Shown here: positions 16,121 to 24,830 of the stretch, one piece after another
How the letters are laid out: each line of letters begins with the position of its first letter
Numbering within the stretch: position 1 is the stretch's first letter
Assembly (NCBI GenBank): GCA_965656445.1
Contig: CBFHKO010000010.1
Span: forward strand, 1-64,000
Direction of reading: 5' to 3'
Source of the DNA: JAHEJA01 sp965656445
GTDB lineage: Bacteria > Pseudomonadota > Alphaproteobacteria > Rhodobacterales > Rhodobacteraceae
DNA length: 64,000 nt
Translations under genes and position numbers: made by a program
Notes under the pieces: model-generated
Seen by the model: the letters and a program-made list of their open reading frames with translations, nothing else
Told to the model about the DNA's origin: nothing
Databases searched by the model: none

Positions 16121-17071
16121 ATGAACAAACCGGACCTAACTATTTATTTGGCCGCACCGCGTGGATTTTGCGCAGGGGTTGATCGCGCAATCAAAATTGT
16201 TGAAATGGCTTTGGAAAAATGGGGCGCTCCTGTTTATGTCCGCCACGAAATTGTTCACAACAAATTCGTCGTAGACAGCTTGCGAGACCAAGGCGCGGTC
16301 TTTGTCGAAGAACTCGATGACTGCCCCGACGACCGCCCTGTTATTTTTTCTGCACACGGTGTTCCAAAATCTGTCCCCGCCGAAGCGGCCAGCCGCAACA
16401 TGGTCTATGTTGACGCCACCTGCCCGCTTGTGTCCAAGGTCCATATCGAAGCAGAGCGTCATCACGCCGCTGGTCTACAAATGGTTATGATTGGCCATGA
16501 GGGCCATCCTGAAACCGTTGGAACAATGGGCCAGCTACCGGATGGTGAGGTGCTCTTGGTGGAAACTGTCGAGGATGTCGACACCTTGGACGTTCGTGAT
16601 CCAGAGCATTTGGCCTATGTGACCCAAACGACCTTGTCCGTCGATGATACCATCGACATTGTGACAGCGCTGCAAACACGGTTTCCAAAAATTGTTGGGC
16701 CTCACAAAGAGGATATTTGTTACGCGACCACCAATCGCCAAATGTCGGTCAAAGCCATCGCTCCTAAATCAGATGCCCTTTTGGTTGTCGGTGCGCCAAA
16801 TTCATCCAACTCAAAACGCCTTGTCGAAGTCGCGTCAAAAGAAGGCTGTCAATATGCTCAGCTCGTACAACGCGCCACGGAAATTGATTGGCGCGCTTTG
16901 GATGGGATCAAAACCTTGGGCATTACAGCGGGGGCATCAGCCCCTGAGGTCTTGGTCAATGAGGTGATTGACGCGTTTTCGGATCGCTATAACGTCACGG
17001 TTGAACACGTCGAAACCGCCAAGGAAACCGTGAATTTCAAAGTCCCCCGCGTGTTAAGAGAAACCGCATGA
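16121..17071 (+). CDS. ispH: 4-hydroxy-3-methylbut-2-enyl diphosphate reductase
   Basis: A 316-residue iron-sulfur enzyme that makes IPP and DMAPP in the last step of the MEP isoprenoid pathway. Three conserved cysteines are in RGFCAGVDRA, DATCPLVSKVH and EDICYATTNRQ; EEL and TTLS motifs of the substrate pocket are visible. The ATG at 16121 is preferred over a TTG at 16103, because homologues begin a few residues before LAAPRGFCAG. The next gene overlaps the stop in ATGA. Confidence 0.97.
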   Translation: MNKPDLTIYLAAPRGFCAGVDRAIKIVEMALEKWGAPVYVRHEIVHNKFVVDSLRDQGAVFVEELDDCPDDRPVIFSAHGVPKSVPAEAASRNMVYVDATCPLVSKVHIEAERHHAAGLQMVMIGHEGHPETVGTMGQLPDGEVLLVETVEDVDTLDVRDPEHLAYVTQTTLSVDDTIDIVTALQTRFPKIVGPHKEDICYATTNRQMSVKAIAPKSDALLVVGAPNSSNSKRLVEVASKEGCQYAQLVQRATEIDWRALDGIKTLGITAGASAPEVLVNEVIDAFSDRYNVTVEHVETAKETVNFKVPRVLRETA

Positions 17072-17517
17072 ATTCCATTCCTCGCTCTGCCCTCGTTTTA
17101 GGATTAGCAGGGACATTGCCCTTTGTCTGGGGTGTTGTGACCCTGTTGAATGGGGATTTGCATGTTTGGGGACGGAACCTCTTGGGTCAGAACTTTGTTG
17201 GCCCCTATGTTCAATTAACCTACGGAACCGTCATCCTGTCCTTTATGTCTGGCGTTTTGTGGGGTTTTGCCACAAAGGCCAAAGGCAACATGGCAGCTGT
17301 CGGATATACCCTGTCGGTTATTCCTGCTCTCTGGGCCTTCTTTGCAACAGGTGGCGGACCGATTGGCGCAAGTACGAACCTGATTTTCGGATTTCTCGGC
17401 CTGCTGGTTTTGGATTGGTTCTTTTGGCAACAACAGCTTGCTCCAAAATGGTGGCTCAAGCTGCGCCTTCTGTTGACCGCTATCGTAGTGGCGTGCCTGT
17501 CGATTAGTGTTTTGTAA
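17068..17517 (+). CDS. DUF3429 membrane protein
   Basis: A 149-residue protein with about five membrane helices, including ALVLGLAGTLPFVWGVVTLL (8-27), a YGTVILSFMSGVLWGFA segment (52-68) and LLVLDWFFWQQQLAPKWW near the end. This is the DUF3429 pattern; function unknown. It is coupled to ispH by an ATGA overlap, and its stop overlaps the methyltransferase start as TAATG. Confidence 0.85.
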   Translation: MNSIPRSALVLGLAGTLPFVWGVVTLLNGDLHVWGRNLLGQNFVGPYVQLTYGTVILSFMSGVLWGFATKAKGNMAAVGYTLSVIPALWAFFATGGGPIGASTNLIFGFLGLLVLDWFFWQQQLAPKWWLKLRLLLTAIVVACLSISVL

Positions 17518-18110
17518 TGACGTCTGATCCAAAAACTCTGTCTGTCTATGATGATCAAGCGCAGGAATATGCGCAACTTACCCAAGCTGAGCAAGCCTCC
17601 AAGATCATGACAACCTTCGCACAACATATCCCCAAAGGTGGGCGCATTTTGGATTATGGATGTGGTCCGGGATATGCGGCGGCCTATTTCGCAAGCCTCG
17701 GCTATCACGTTGATGCCTTTGACGGATCTTCAGAAATGGTCGCCTTGGCCGCACAGAATTCAAACGTAAACGCCCGTCAGATGTTTTTTGAGGACTTCGC
17801 ATCAGACCCAATTTACGATGGAATTTGGGCAAGCTTTTCACTTCTTCATGCGCCAAGAGATGATTTTCCAAATCTTCTTGCGACCATAAAGACAGCACTG
17901 CGCGATCAAGGGCGGTTTCTCTTGTCCATGAAACTAGGCGACGGAAGCCATAGGGACAGTTTAGGTCGCCTCTATACCTATTATAGCGAACAAGACCTGA
18001 GGGACCATTTGCAGCAATCTGGCTTTACTTGGGATCATCATATACATGGAAGCGGGTTGGGATTAGACGGGTCTCACTCTGATTGGATACATATACACGC
18101 TCATGCCTGA
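17517..18110 (+). CDS. SAM-dependent class I methyltransferase
   Basis: A 197-residue Rossmann-fold methyltransferase. Motif I is ILDYGCGPGYAAAYFASLG (about 43-61), followed by the acidic residue of DAFDGSS; motif IV-like WASFSLLHAPRDDF is present. The substrate cannot be told; small-molecule methyltransferases of this compact type are common. It begins at the TAATG overlap and ends inside the first codons of rnhA. Confidence 0.85.
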   Translation: MTSDPKTLSVYDDQAQEYAQLTQAEQASKIMTTFAQHIPKGGRILDYGCGPGYAAAYFASLGYHVDAFDGSSEMVALAAQNSNVNARQMFFEDFASDPIYDGIWASFSLLHAPRDDFPNLLATIKTALRDQGRFLLSMKLGDGSHRDSLGRLYTYYSEQDLRDHLQQSGFTWDHHIHGSGLGLDGSHSDWIHIHAHA

Positions 18111-18555
18111 CCTCTACGCATATACGGATGGTGCTTGCTCTGGAAACCCTGGACCGGGGGGATGGGGTGTTCTCTTGCAAGCCAAGGATGGCGACACCGT
18201 CGTCAAAGAACGCGAACTAAGCGGTGGCGAGCCTGAGACGACCAACAACCAAATGGAATTGATGGCCGCTATTTCCGCGCTTGAAACCTTAGCCCGAACA
18301 AGCCGTATCACCATCATCACCGATAGCGCCTATGTCAAAAATGGTGTGACCACATGGATCCATGGATGGAAGCGGAACGGGTGGAAAACCTCCAACAAGA
18401 AACCCGTCAAAAACGTTGATCTCTGGCAAAGACTTGATGCCGCACAAGCGGAACATTCGGTTGTTTGGGAATGGGTCAAAGGACACGCAGGTCATCCTGA
18501 AAACGAACGCGCCGATGAATTAGCGCGCGCAGGGATGGCGCCGTTTAAGCCATGA
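18103..18555 (+). CDS. rnhA: Ribonuclease HI
   Basis: A 150-residue RNase HI that cuts RNA in RNA-DNA hybrids. The four catalytic acids are visible: Asp in YTDGACSGNPGPGGWG, Glu in NNQMELMAAI, Asp in ITDSAYVKNG, Asp in ENERADELA. The histidine of GHAGHPEN is present. It overlaps the methyltransferase by eight bases and the next gene by four, so the four genes from ispH on form one unit. Confidence 0.97.
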   Translation: MPDLYAYTDGACSGNPGPGGWGVLLQAKDGDTVVKERELSGGEPETTNNQMELMAAISALETLARTSRITIITDSAYVKNGVTTWIHGWKRNGWKTSNKKPVKNVDLWQRLDAAQAEHSVVWEWVKGHAGHPENERADELARAGMAPFKP

Positions 18556-19175
18556 TCCTTAGCTTGCTTGATTACGGCTCGGTTTTGATCTTTGCCCTCA
18601 CAGGGGCATTGGTCGCAAGTCGTGCGCAACTGGATATTGTGGGCTTTGCCTTTATTTCGACATTAACGGCCGTTGGCGGCGGAACTGTGCGGGATATTTT
18701 GTTGAACAGATACCCGATTTTCTGGATTGAACAGCCGTCCTTTATTGCGATGTGCGTCTGTGCCGCCATCATTGTGTTCTTTACCGCCCACCTCGTCGAG
18801 AGCAGGTATAAGCTATTGATATGGCTTGATAGTTTTGCCTTGGCGATTGCGGTCGCCGCAGGAGTTGGAATTGCTACAAACCTATCGCAACCTCATATAA
18901 TCATTGTCATCATGGGCATTTTGACAGGCACATTGGGCGGGCTCATGCGCGATGTGGTCTGTAACGAAGTTCCTCTGGTTCTCAAACAAGGCGAACTCTA
19001 TGTCTCAGCGGCGTTTATGGGTGCGCTCTCTAGTATTTTCGCAACCACTTATTTAGGGGCATCGACAGAAATCAGCCTTCTGGCTTGTGCAGTGATCACT
19101 TGGGCCTTGCGCGCAGGATCGCTTGCCTTTGGATGGAAATTACCTGTCTACAAATCGCGTGCGCCCAAACCTTAG
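18552..19175 (+). CDS. TRIC-type cation channel family protein (UPF0126)
   Basis: A 207-residue membrane protein of the bacterial TRIC/UPF0126 family, forming trimeric monovalent-cation channels. Two inverted three-helix repeats are seen, each with the conserved GGG(T/L)xRD turn: AVGGGTVRDILLNRYPIFW and GTLGGLMRDVVCNEVPLVL. It starts in an ATGA overlap with rnhA. Its TAG stop shares bases with the TAA stop of the convergent gene (TTAG at 19172-19175). Confidence 0.92.
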   Translation: MILSLLDYGSVLIFALTGALVASRAQLDIVGFAFISTLTAVGGGTVRDILLNRYPIFWIEQPSFIAMCVCAAIIVFFTAHLVESRYKLLIWLDSFALAIAVAAGVGIATNLSQPHIIIVIMGILTGTLGGLMRDVVCNEVPLVLKQGELYVSAAFMGALSSIFATTYLGASTEISLLACAVITWALRAGSLAFGWKLPVYKSRAPKP

Positions 19176-19528
19176 CGCAGTTTGAAATCCGCGAAATCGC
19201 CTGAGCCCTGATCTGACGTGAACCGTATTGTGACGCTATCAGCGCGCACTTCTTGGCAATTATAGCCAAGCTCCCGTTTGCCCCACGTCATGTCCCGACA
19301 GAAAAATCCATCTTTCCATGTCCAACTCCCGCTCACAGGGAGTGTCGCACCAGAACCAGTGATGTTTCCATCCGCCGTGACAAACAGTTTAATGAGAGGA
19401 CGCGTTAAACTGCGTCCCTCTACAATGTTTAAAAATTCGGACCGATCCGTAATACGCTTGAGCTCTGCACTTGCAGCGGATGAGAAAAATATCGAACTTA
19501 AAAATCCAAGTGCAAAAATCAAACGCAT
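19172..19528 (-). CDS. Secreted protein of unknown function
   Basis: A 118-residue protein with a clear Sec signal peptide (MRLIFALGFLSSIFFSSAASA, cleavage near 21). The mature part is a small predicted beta protein with two cysteines (FFCRDMTWGKRELGYNCQE) that could form a periplasmic disulfide. GAGG lies seven bases before the ATG. It lies downstream of dapB on the same strand but past a hairpin. I recognise no family with confidence. Confidence 0.7.
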   Translation of the reverse strand: MRLIFALGFLSSIFFSSAASAELKRITDRSEFLNIVEGRSLTRPLIKLFVTADGNITGSGATLPVSGSWTWKDGFFCRDMTWGKRELGYNCQEVRADSVTIRFTSDQGSGDFADFKLR

Positions 19529-19541
19529 AAATAAACCTCAT

Positions 19542-19575
19542 AAAACTATCCAGACGATAGGCCTGAATAGGTTTT
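19542..19575 (-). terminator. Possible terminator after dapB
   Basis: Imperfect arms AAAACTATCCAG and CTGAATAGGTTTT around a nine-base loop stand just past the dapB stop; on the minus strand the 3' arm ends in TTTT. The pairing has one mismatch and a bulge. Confidence 0.4.
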
Positions 19576-19577
19576 AT

Positions 19578-20387
19578 TCAAAGCCCTAATACGTCCAACA
19601 TATCGTATTCACCCGGAGCTTTGCCTTGCCCCCATAGCGCAGCTTTTAAAGCACCCCGTGCAAACACGGCCCTGTCGGTGGCTATGTGACGCAATATAAT
19701 ACGTTCTCCTTCGGCGGCAAATAGCACATCATGTTCGCCCACGATGTCGCCACCGCGAATTGCCGTAAAGCCGATGTCACCCTTTTTGCGCGCACCTGTG
19801 ATGCCATCCCGTCCACTGTCACGCACATCATTCAGCGCAACACCGCGCCCTTCTGCGGCGGCCTCGCCCAACATCAAAGCCGTGCCTGAGGGGGCGTCCA
19901 CTTTTTGGTTGTGATGGGCCTCGATCACTTCAATATCGAAATCCTCGTCCAAAGCTTGCGCAACTTTTTTCGTCAATTGCGTCAGGAGGTTCACACCAAG
20001 GGACATATTGCCCGCGCGCACAATCGTTGCATGGCGCGCTGCCGCTGATAGCTTGGCAAGGTCGTCATCCGACATACCCGTCGTCCCAATGACGTGAACG
20101 GCGCGCGCTTGGGCGGCAAGGGCTGCAAATTCTACCGTTGCTGAGGGGGCAGTAAAATCAATGACAGCTTGCGCTTTGGCAAAGGCCTCAAGAGGATCAT
20201 CACTTACGATAACCCCAGTCTCAACGCCGCCCATCAGGACTCCAAGGTCGCGACCGATCCAATCATGGCCCTTGCGTTCAATGGCACCAACCAGTTTAGC
20301 TTTGTCGCTTTTTTGAATTGTGTGGACCAATATTTGTCCCATGCGACCTGAGACGCCTGTCACAACAATTCCTGGAAGATCGGCCAT
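19578..20387 (-). CDS. dapB: 4-hydroxy-tetrahydrodipicolinate reductase
   Basis: A 269-residue NAD(P)H-dependent enzyme of the diaminopimelate and lysine pathway. VTGVSGRMGQILV is the nucleotide-binding loop, GTTGMSDDDL follows, and HHNQKVDAPSGTALMLGE holds the catalytic His and Lys. Divergent from rbfA with an 85-base gap that probably holds both promoters. Confidence 0.97.
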   Translation of the reverse strand: MADLPGIVVTGVSGRMGQILVHTIQKSDKAKLVGAIERKGHDWIGRDLGVLMGGVETGVIVSDDPLEAFAKAQAVIDFTAPSATVEFAALAAQARAVHVIGTTGMSDDDLAKLSAAARHATIVRAGNMSLGVNLLTQLTKKVAQALDEDFDIEVIEAHHNQKVDAPSGTALMLGEAAAEGRGVALNDVRDSGRDGITGARKKGDIGFTAIRGGDIVGEHDVLFAAEGERIILRHIATDRAVFARGALKAALWGQGKAPGEYDMLDVLGL

Positions 20388-20472
20388 AGTACACTCCTGA
20401 TTTGACTATTTGTCCTTTCATACAGTGCCTAGGCATCTTGGCAAAGGGCAAAGAAGCGCGTAGAGGACTGTT

Positions 20473-20877
20473 ATGGGAAAGAATAAATTTCATGATGGCG
20501 ATGGCCCCTCTCAGAGACAGCTCCGCGTTGGCGAGCTGATCCGACGAACATTGGCCGACGTCTTGCAACGTGGGGACATCCACGATCCAGACCTCAATCG
20601 GATTTCCATCACAGTGGGCGAAGTTACGACATCCCCAGATTTGAAAATTGCCACCGCCTATGTTTGCCCTTTGGGTGGTCAAGGGGGTCAAGACGTGATT
20701 GCGCTTTTGGCCCGTAACAAATCTGAAATCAGACGTGCAATGTCCAAGAATTTGGCTCTCAAGTTTTCCCCTGATTTGCGGTTTCGGCTGGATGAAACCT
20801 TTGATCGTATGGATGAAACACGCCGTCTCTTTTCCCAAGACGAAGTGCGCCGCGATATCGACGAAAACGAAGAATAG
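20473..20877 (+). CDS. rbfA: 30S ribosome-binding factor RbfA
   Basis: A 134-residue KH-fold factor for late 16S rRNA maturation. Recognisable are RQLRVGELIRRTLADVL at the N-terminus, ITVGEVTTSPDLKIATAYV in the centre and FRLDETFDRMDET toward the end. truB, often the next gene, is not there; a convergent heat-shock gene follows. An imperfect 12-base stem-loop (20875-20900) starts at the stop codon but has no T run. Confidence 0.95.
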   Translation: MGKNKFHDGDGPSQRQLRVGELIRRTLADVLQRGDIHDPDLNRISITVGEVTTSPDLKIATAYVCPLGGQGGQDVIALLARNKSEIRRAMSKNLALKFSPDLRFRLDETFDRMDETRRLFSQDEVRRDIDENEE

Positions 20878-20930
20878 CCCAGATCAAGTGATCTGAGCTA
20901 TCCTGCTGAATGGGCTCTTAATGGGCTCGA

Positions 20931-21389
20931 TTAGTTAACGGTGGCTGCCTCGATCTGTGGCGTATCCGAGGCGATTTCGATCCGACGCGGTTTCAGCGCC
21001 TCAGGAATTTCACGCTCGAGTTCAATATGGAGCATCCCGTCGACATGGCTTGCGCCAGTGACTTTGACGTGGTCCGCTAAATGAAAGCGCCGCTCAAAGG
21101 CACGGTTGGCAATCCCGCGATGTAAGTAGGTGCGATCGTCCGGATTGTCTGCTTTTTGCGCGGACACAACCAAGGCTTTTTCCTTCACCTCAACAGAGAG
21201 ATCCGCTTCGCTAAATCCTGCCACGGCAATAGAAATGCGATAGCTATCATCATCTGTTTTTTCAATATTATAGGGAGGGTAGCTTGTGTTGCTAGGGGTA
21301 TCCGTGGCAAGCACGCGGTCCATCAAATCAGCGATTTGATCGAAGCCAACAGTTGCACGGTATAGGGGTGTAAAATCAAAATGTCTCAT
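20931..21389 (-). CDS. Hsp20-family small heat-shock protein
   Basis: A 152-residue alpha-crystallin chaperone of the IbpA type, which holds unfolding proteins. The N-terminus is MRHFDFTPLYRATVGFDQ; the crystallin domain runs from about 36 to 125 and ends in GMLHIELEREIPE; the IEIA stretch takes the place of the C-terminal IxI motif. The ATG at 21389 with GAGG upstream is the right start; an in-frame start at 21416 would add nine residues. A candidate RpoH promoter lies upstream. Confidence 0.95.
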   Translation of the reverse strand: MRHFDFTPLYRATVGFDQIADLMDRVLATDTPSNTSYPPYNIEKTDDDSYRISIAVAGFSEADLSVEVKEKALVVSAQKADNPDDRTYLHRGIANRAFERRFHLADHVKVTGASHVDGMLHIELEREIPEALKPRRIEIASDTPQIEAATVN

Positions 21390-21481
21390 AGGTTTATCCT
21401 CATTGAGCGATACCAAAAATTGCCTGTCACATTGGACCAGACGGTTATGTTACGAACCCATATTTGGCGTCCGTGACTTAT

Positions 21482-21510
21482 AGGTAGGCATCACATTTTG
21501 AGGTTTCAAG
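21482..21510 (-). promoter_or_regulatory. Candidate RpoH (sigma-32) promoter for hsp20
   Basis: On the minus strand CTTGAAA (plus 21504-21510) is followed after 15 bases by CCTACCTAT, a fair match to the heat-shock consensus CTTGAAA/CCCATNT. It stands about 90 bases upstream of the Hsp20 start, between that gene and the protease. Confidence 0.45.
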
Positions 21511-21523
21511 AGGGCTGAAAGAG

Positions 21524-22327
21524 CTAAGGTTTGGAAAATTTCGCACCAATATTACGACGGGCATTAGACGGCATATTTTGGCTAACAACCCCAGTATAAG
21601 GTTCAATATCGAGCGAATACTCATCTTTAAACGCTGTTAACAAAGGGGAGAGCTCAGCCCCCAGCGACACTTTTTCACCCTTAAAATTCGCCATTGCAGA
21701 GACGACAGAGACAATCCGCGGATACCCATTGGAAAAGTCAAAGACAGGTGAACCAGATGCCCCAAAATCAACATCACAGGTCATAATAAGGATGCCTTGT
21801 TGATGCTCGGATATATCGCATATTTCCTGATATGATGGGACTTCTGAGCGGCCCCGTGCGTAGGAGACGACGCTAACCGCTTGCCCTTGGATCGGAACAT
21901 CGGCGATTTGAAACGGGGGAATGCGCGCGCTTTGGATTGGATGTTCAAGCTCTAAAACTGCAAGATCCGTTGTGACACGTTCAGCGGTAACTTTGCTCTG
22001 GAACTGATACCCAGGATGCGGCGAGGCGCGTCTAATTTTTCGATAAGCTTCGGCCCGACCATTTTTAAAGCCAGCCTGAAATTCCAATAGAGAAATATCG
22101 AGCTTTTTGTTTGTCTCTGGGCTGAATAAACAATGTGCCGCTGTCACGAGAAGAGTTGATGTAATCATTGAGGCCGTACAAAATCCGTCGCCACCATTAA
22201 TGGTCAGGCGTCCAACAGCCGACCATTCCCGACCAGAATCTAGTGTTGATAATGGCTCAATGCGCGATGTTTCGGCGGCCGAATGGCTGCTGATGAACAC
22301 ACATAAGATTATAGACAACAGGCGCAA
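21524..22327 (-). CDS. Secreted trypsin-like serine protease
   Basis: A 267-residue exported S1-type protease. From a TTG start at 22327, with GGAGG five bases upstream, it opens with a signal peptide (RLLSIILCVFISSHSA, cut near 18). The triad is His65 in TAAHC, Asp121 in TTDLAVLEL and Ser191 in GASGSPVF; GxSGSP rather than GDSGGP is the V8/Glu-endopeptidase style. The cysteine pair around the histidine loop is present. No PDZ domain, so it is not DegP-like. The longer open frame from 22474 lacks a start with a ribosome site. Substrate unknown. Confidence 0.85.
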   Translation of the reverse strand: MRLLSIILCVFISSHSAAETSRIEPLSTLDSGREWSAVGRLTINGGDGFCTASMITSTLLVTAAHCLFSPETNKKLDISLLEFQAGFKNGRAEAYRKIRRASPHPGYQFQSKVTAERVTTDLAVLELEHPIQSARIPPFQIADVPIQGQAVSVVSYARGRSEVPSYQEICDISEHQQGILIMTCDVDFGASGSPVFDFSNGYPRIVSVVSAMANFKGEKVSLGAELSPLLTAFKDEYSLDIEPYTGVVSQNMPSNARRNIGAKFSKP

Positions 22328-22392
22328 CAATACCTCCACCCAAGTAATACTCCTTCCTAGTATCAGGATGTGGCAGCATTGTGGCGAAAAAG

Positions 22393-23718
22393 TTAACGCA
22401 AAATGGGAACTGCATCCTTTTGGCGCGAACCTGACGCGTCTAATGCTCTGGGTTTGGGACCACCCGTGGCCCAATCGAGCAATTCAACTGTATGCAAAAT
22501 AGGCACATCCGTCGCCGAGCCAATTTGCATCATGCATCCGATATTACCTGCTGCGATGATATCGGGCTGAACCGCTTCCAGTGTTTGAACCTTGCGCGTT
22601 TTCAGCTCGGCTGAAATTTCGGGCTGCATAAGGTTATAGGTTCCCGCAGACCCACAGCAGAGGTGACTATCGCGCGGCTCGGCAACCTGAAAACCAGCAG
22701 CTTTCAACAATTGTTTCGGGAACGTTTTGATTTTTTGCCCATGCTGCAGAGAACAGGCCGCGTGATAGGCGACTACTGTGTCCTTGGGGTCGCCTTTGGG
22801 TAAGTCCAGATCAATGAGGACTTCGGAAATATCTTTGGCCAAGGCCGAGACCGTTTCCGCCTGTTGGGCTAACTCTGTATCCCGGAACATATGTCCATAA
22901 TCTTTAACCGTTGTTCCGCAACCGCTTGTATTGATGACGATGGCATCGAGGCCACCATTGTCAATTTCCGCGCTCCAAGCGGCGATATTGGCGGCAGCGG
23001 CCTTGTGGCTTTCGCTTGTTTTGCCCATGTGATGCGTCAATGCCCCACAACATCCCTGCCCTTGAGCCACGACAACTTCGCAGCCCATACGGGTCAACAG
23101 GCGAATGGTTGCGTCATTGATATCCGTATTCAACGCCTTTTGCGCACAGCCCGTCATCAAAGCAATGCGTTTGCGTTTCGTGGTCTTGGGCGCAAAGGTC
23201 TGAGGATCGTCATTTCGGCTCACAGGCGGCACCTGTTTTGGTGCCATCGCAATCATCGCCCTCAAACGGCGATCTGGGATCAATTTCACAAAAGGCCGCG
23301 CCATTTTCGCGCCAAGCAAGGCCAGTCGGAATCTTGTGGGATATGGCAACACCTGCGAAAGAACGGATCGCAAGAGGCGCTCGCTCAGAGGTCGTTTATA
23401 ATTGTCTTCAATATAGGCGCGCGCGTGATCGACCAGATGCATATAATGCACGCCCGACGGACAGGTCGTCATACAGGCCAAGCACGACAGGCAGCGATCA
23501 ATATGTTTCACTGTGGTCTTGTCAGGCACCCGGTTATTTTCGAGCATATCTTTAATCAGGTAAATGCGTCCACGTGGGCTATCTAATTCGTCGCCTAGCA
23601 CTTGATAGGTCGGACAGGTTGCTGTGCAAAACCCACAATGCACACAGGCACGCAAGATTTCATTACTGCGTTTAAAATCGGGATCTTCAAGCTGTTTTGG
23701 TTCGAAAAAGGTTTGCAT
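22393..23718 (-). CDS. glcF: Glycolate oxidase iron-sulfur subunit GlcF
   Basis: A 441-residue subunit that passes electrons from the flavin subunits to the membrane. Two 4Fe-4S sites are visible: CVHCGFCTATCPTYQ near the N-terminus and CLSCLACMTTCPSGVHY. Two CCG domains follow (GCCGALTHHMG and HLCCGSAGTYN). It lies two bases after the glcE stop and is the last gene of the glcDEF unit. Confidence 0.96.
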   Translation of the reverse strand: MQTFFEPKQLEDPDFKRSNEILRACVHCGFCTATCPTYQVLGDELDSPRGRIYLIKDMLENNRVPDKTTVKHIDRCLSCLACMTTCPSGVHYMHLVDHARAYIEDNYKRPLSERLLRSVLSQVLPYPTRFRLALLGAKMARPFVKLIPDRRLRAMIAMAPKQVPPVSRNDDPQTFAPKTTKRKRIALMTGCAQKALNTDINDATIRLLTRMGCEVVVAQGQGCCGALTHHMGKTSESHKAAAANIAAWSAEIDNGGLDAIVINTSGCGTTVKDYGHMFRDTELAQQAETVSALAKDISEVLIDLDLPKGDPKDTVVAYHAACSLQHGQKIKTFPKQLLKAAGFQVAEPRDSHLCCGSAGTYNLMQPEISAELKTRKVQTLEAVQPDIIAAGNIGCMMQIGSATDVPILHTVELLDWATGGPKPRALDASGSRQKDAVPILR

Positions 23719-23720
23719 GA

Positions 23721-24821
23721 TTATCCCATAAGTCCTTGATTCAAAATGCCGCGAGGGTCAAATTTTTGCCTGATCTTCGCAGAATAGGCAGCGACAAGCG
23801 GATTTTCAGGGTGGAATTTTGGCTGATGATCACCCTTGATCAATGTCGCATGTCCCTCGGTTATAGCGGCACGCGGATCACAGCTTTGATCCCCTGATCC
23901 CCAAAGCAATCCACCAGACCAATCCATAAAGCCTGAAGTAAAGCCCGCCTTTTGGAAAACACTTGCGCCGTCTGTGGGTTTGACAGAAACCTTCCAAATC
24001 GCGTCATCTTTCGATGAAACGGGCGTGAGGGCGCGAATGTCGGACCACAAGGCACGCGATTGTGCACCCTCAAGGTGTGAGTGATCATAGCCACCCATGA
24101 GACCTTGAAGCTGTTCCAACCGATAGGATACCGATTTTTCAAATCCCTCGATGCGTAACACGGTCTTAGGGCCATCCGCATCAAAAGGAAGGTGAACGGC
24201 GCCCGACACCTCAAAGGGTGATCCAACCGCGCGCGTCAATGCGCCCACGGCTTGATCCTCTGAGAGTCCGTGCAAAACGAGCGATGTCTGTGTTTCGGAT
24301 TTCGGCAGGGTTTTGAACGCAACTTCGGTCATAACGCCCAAGGTGCCAAAGCTACCGCACAAGAGTTTTACCAAATCATAGCCCGTTACGTTTTTCATCA
24401 CGCGACCGCCATTTTTCAAAATCTGACCAGTGCCATCGACAAACCGCACCCCGAGCAAGAAATCCCGCGCAGCGCCGCTTTGAAACCGACGAGAGCCACT
24501 ATTGTTCATAGCAAAGACACCGCCGATTGTTGAGGTTCCCGTGGTGCCAAGCATGCTTTGGTAATCATAGGGCTCAAAGGCCAGCCGTTGGCCTTCTGCA
24601 TCTAAGGCGGCTTCAATCTCGGCAAGCGGGGTTCCCGCTTTGGCGATCATCGTCAGAGCGCCTGGTTCATATTCGTTGATGCCAGTCATGCCTGTCGTGC
24701 TCAGGGGAGCGCCGTCGCATGTAATCCCCTTTGATTGCCCGCCACATATCGCCAGCGGCGCAGACGCCGCCTGAATAGCCTCGGCCAAGTCGGCCTCTGA
24801 TGTCGGAATGAGATGTGTCAT
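23721..24821 (-). CDS. glcE: Glycolate oxidase FAD-binding subunit GlcE
   Basis: A 366-residue subunit with a truncated FAD-linked oxidase domain. The FAD stretch GTTGTSTIGGVFAMNNSGS and FVDGTGQILKNGGRVMKNV are typical of GlcE. It works with GlcD and GlcF to oxidise glycolate to glyoxylate, as in growth on phytoplankton exudate or in phosphoglycolate salvage. Nine bases separate it from glcD. Confidence 0.95.
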   Translation of the reverse strand: MTHLIPTSEADLAEAIQAASAPLAICGGQSKGITCDGAPLSTTGMTGINEYEPGALTMIAKAGTPLAEIEAALDAEGQRLAFEPYDYQSMLGTTGTSTIGGVFAMNNSGSRRFQSGAARDFLLGVRFVDGTGQILKNGGRVMKNVTGYDLVKLLCGSFGTLGVMTEVAFKTLPKSETQTSLVLHGLSEDQAVGALTRAVGSPFEVSGAVHLPFDADGPKTVLRIEGFEKSVSYRLEQLQGLMGGYDHSHLEGAQSRALWSDIRALTPVSSKDDAIWKVSVKPTDGASVFQKAGFTSGFMDWSGGLLWGSGDQSCDPRAAITEGHATLIKGDHQPKFHPENPLVAAYSAKIRQKFDPRGILNQGLMG

Positions 24822-24830
24822 AGCCAGTCC

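Noticed and set aside
20875..20900. Terminator after rbfA
   Set aside because: The stem is good but imperfect, the loop is two bases, and no T run follows on either strand, so it is mentioned only with rbfA.
22891..23586. 231-codon open frame on the plus strand
   Set aside because: Antisense to glcF, with Cys/His-rich translation mirroring the iron-sulfur motifs; no start signal.
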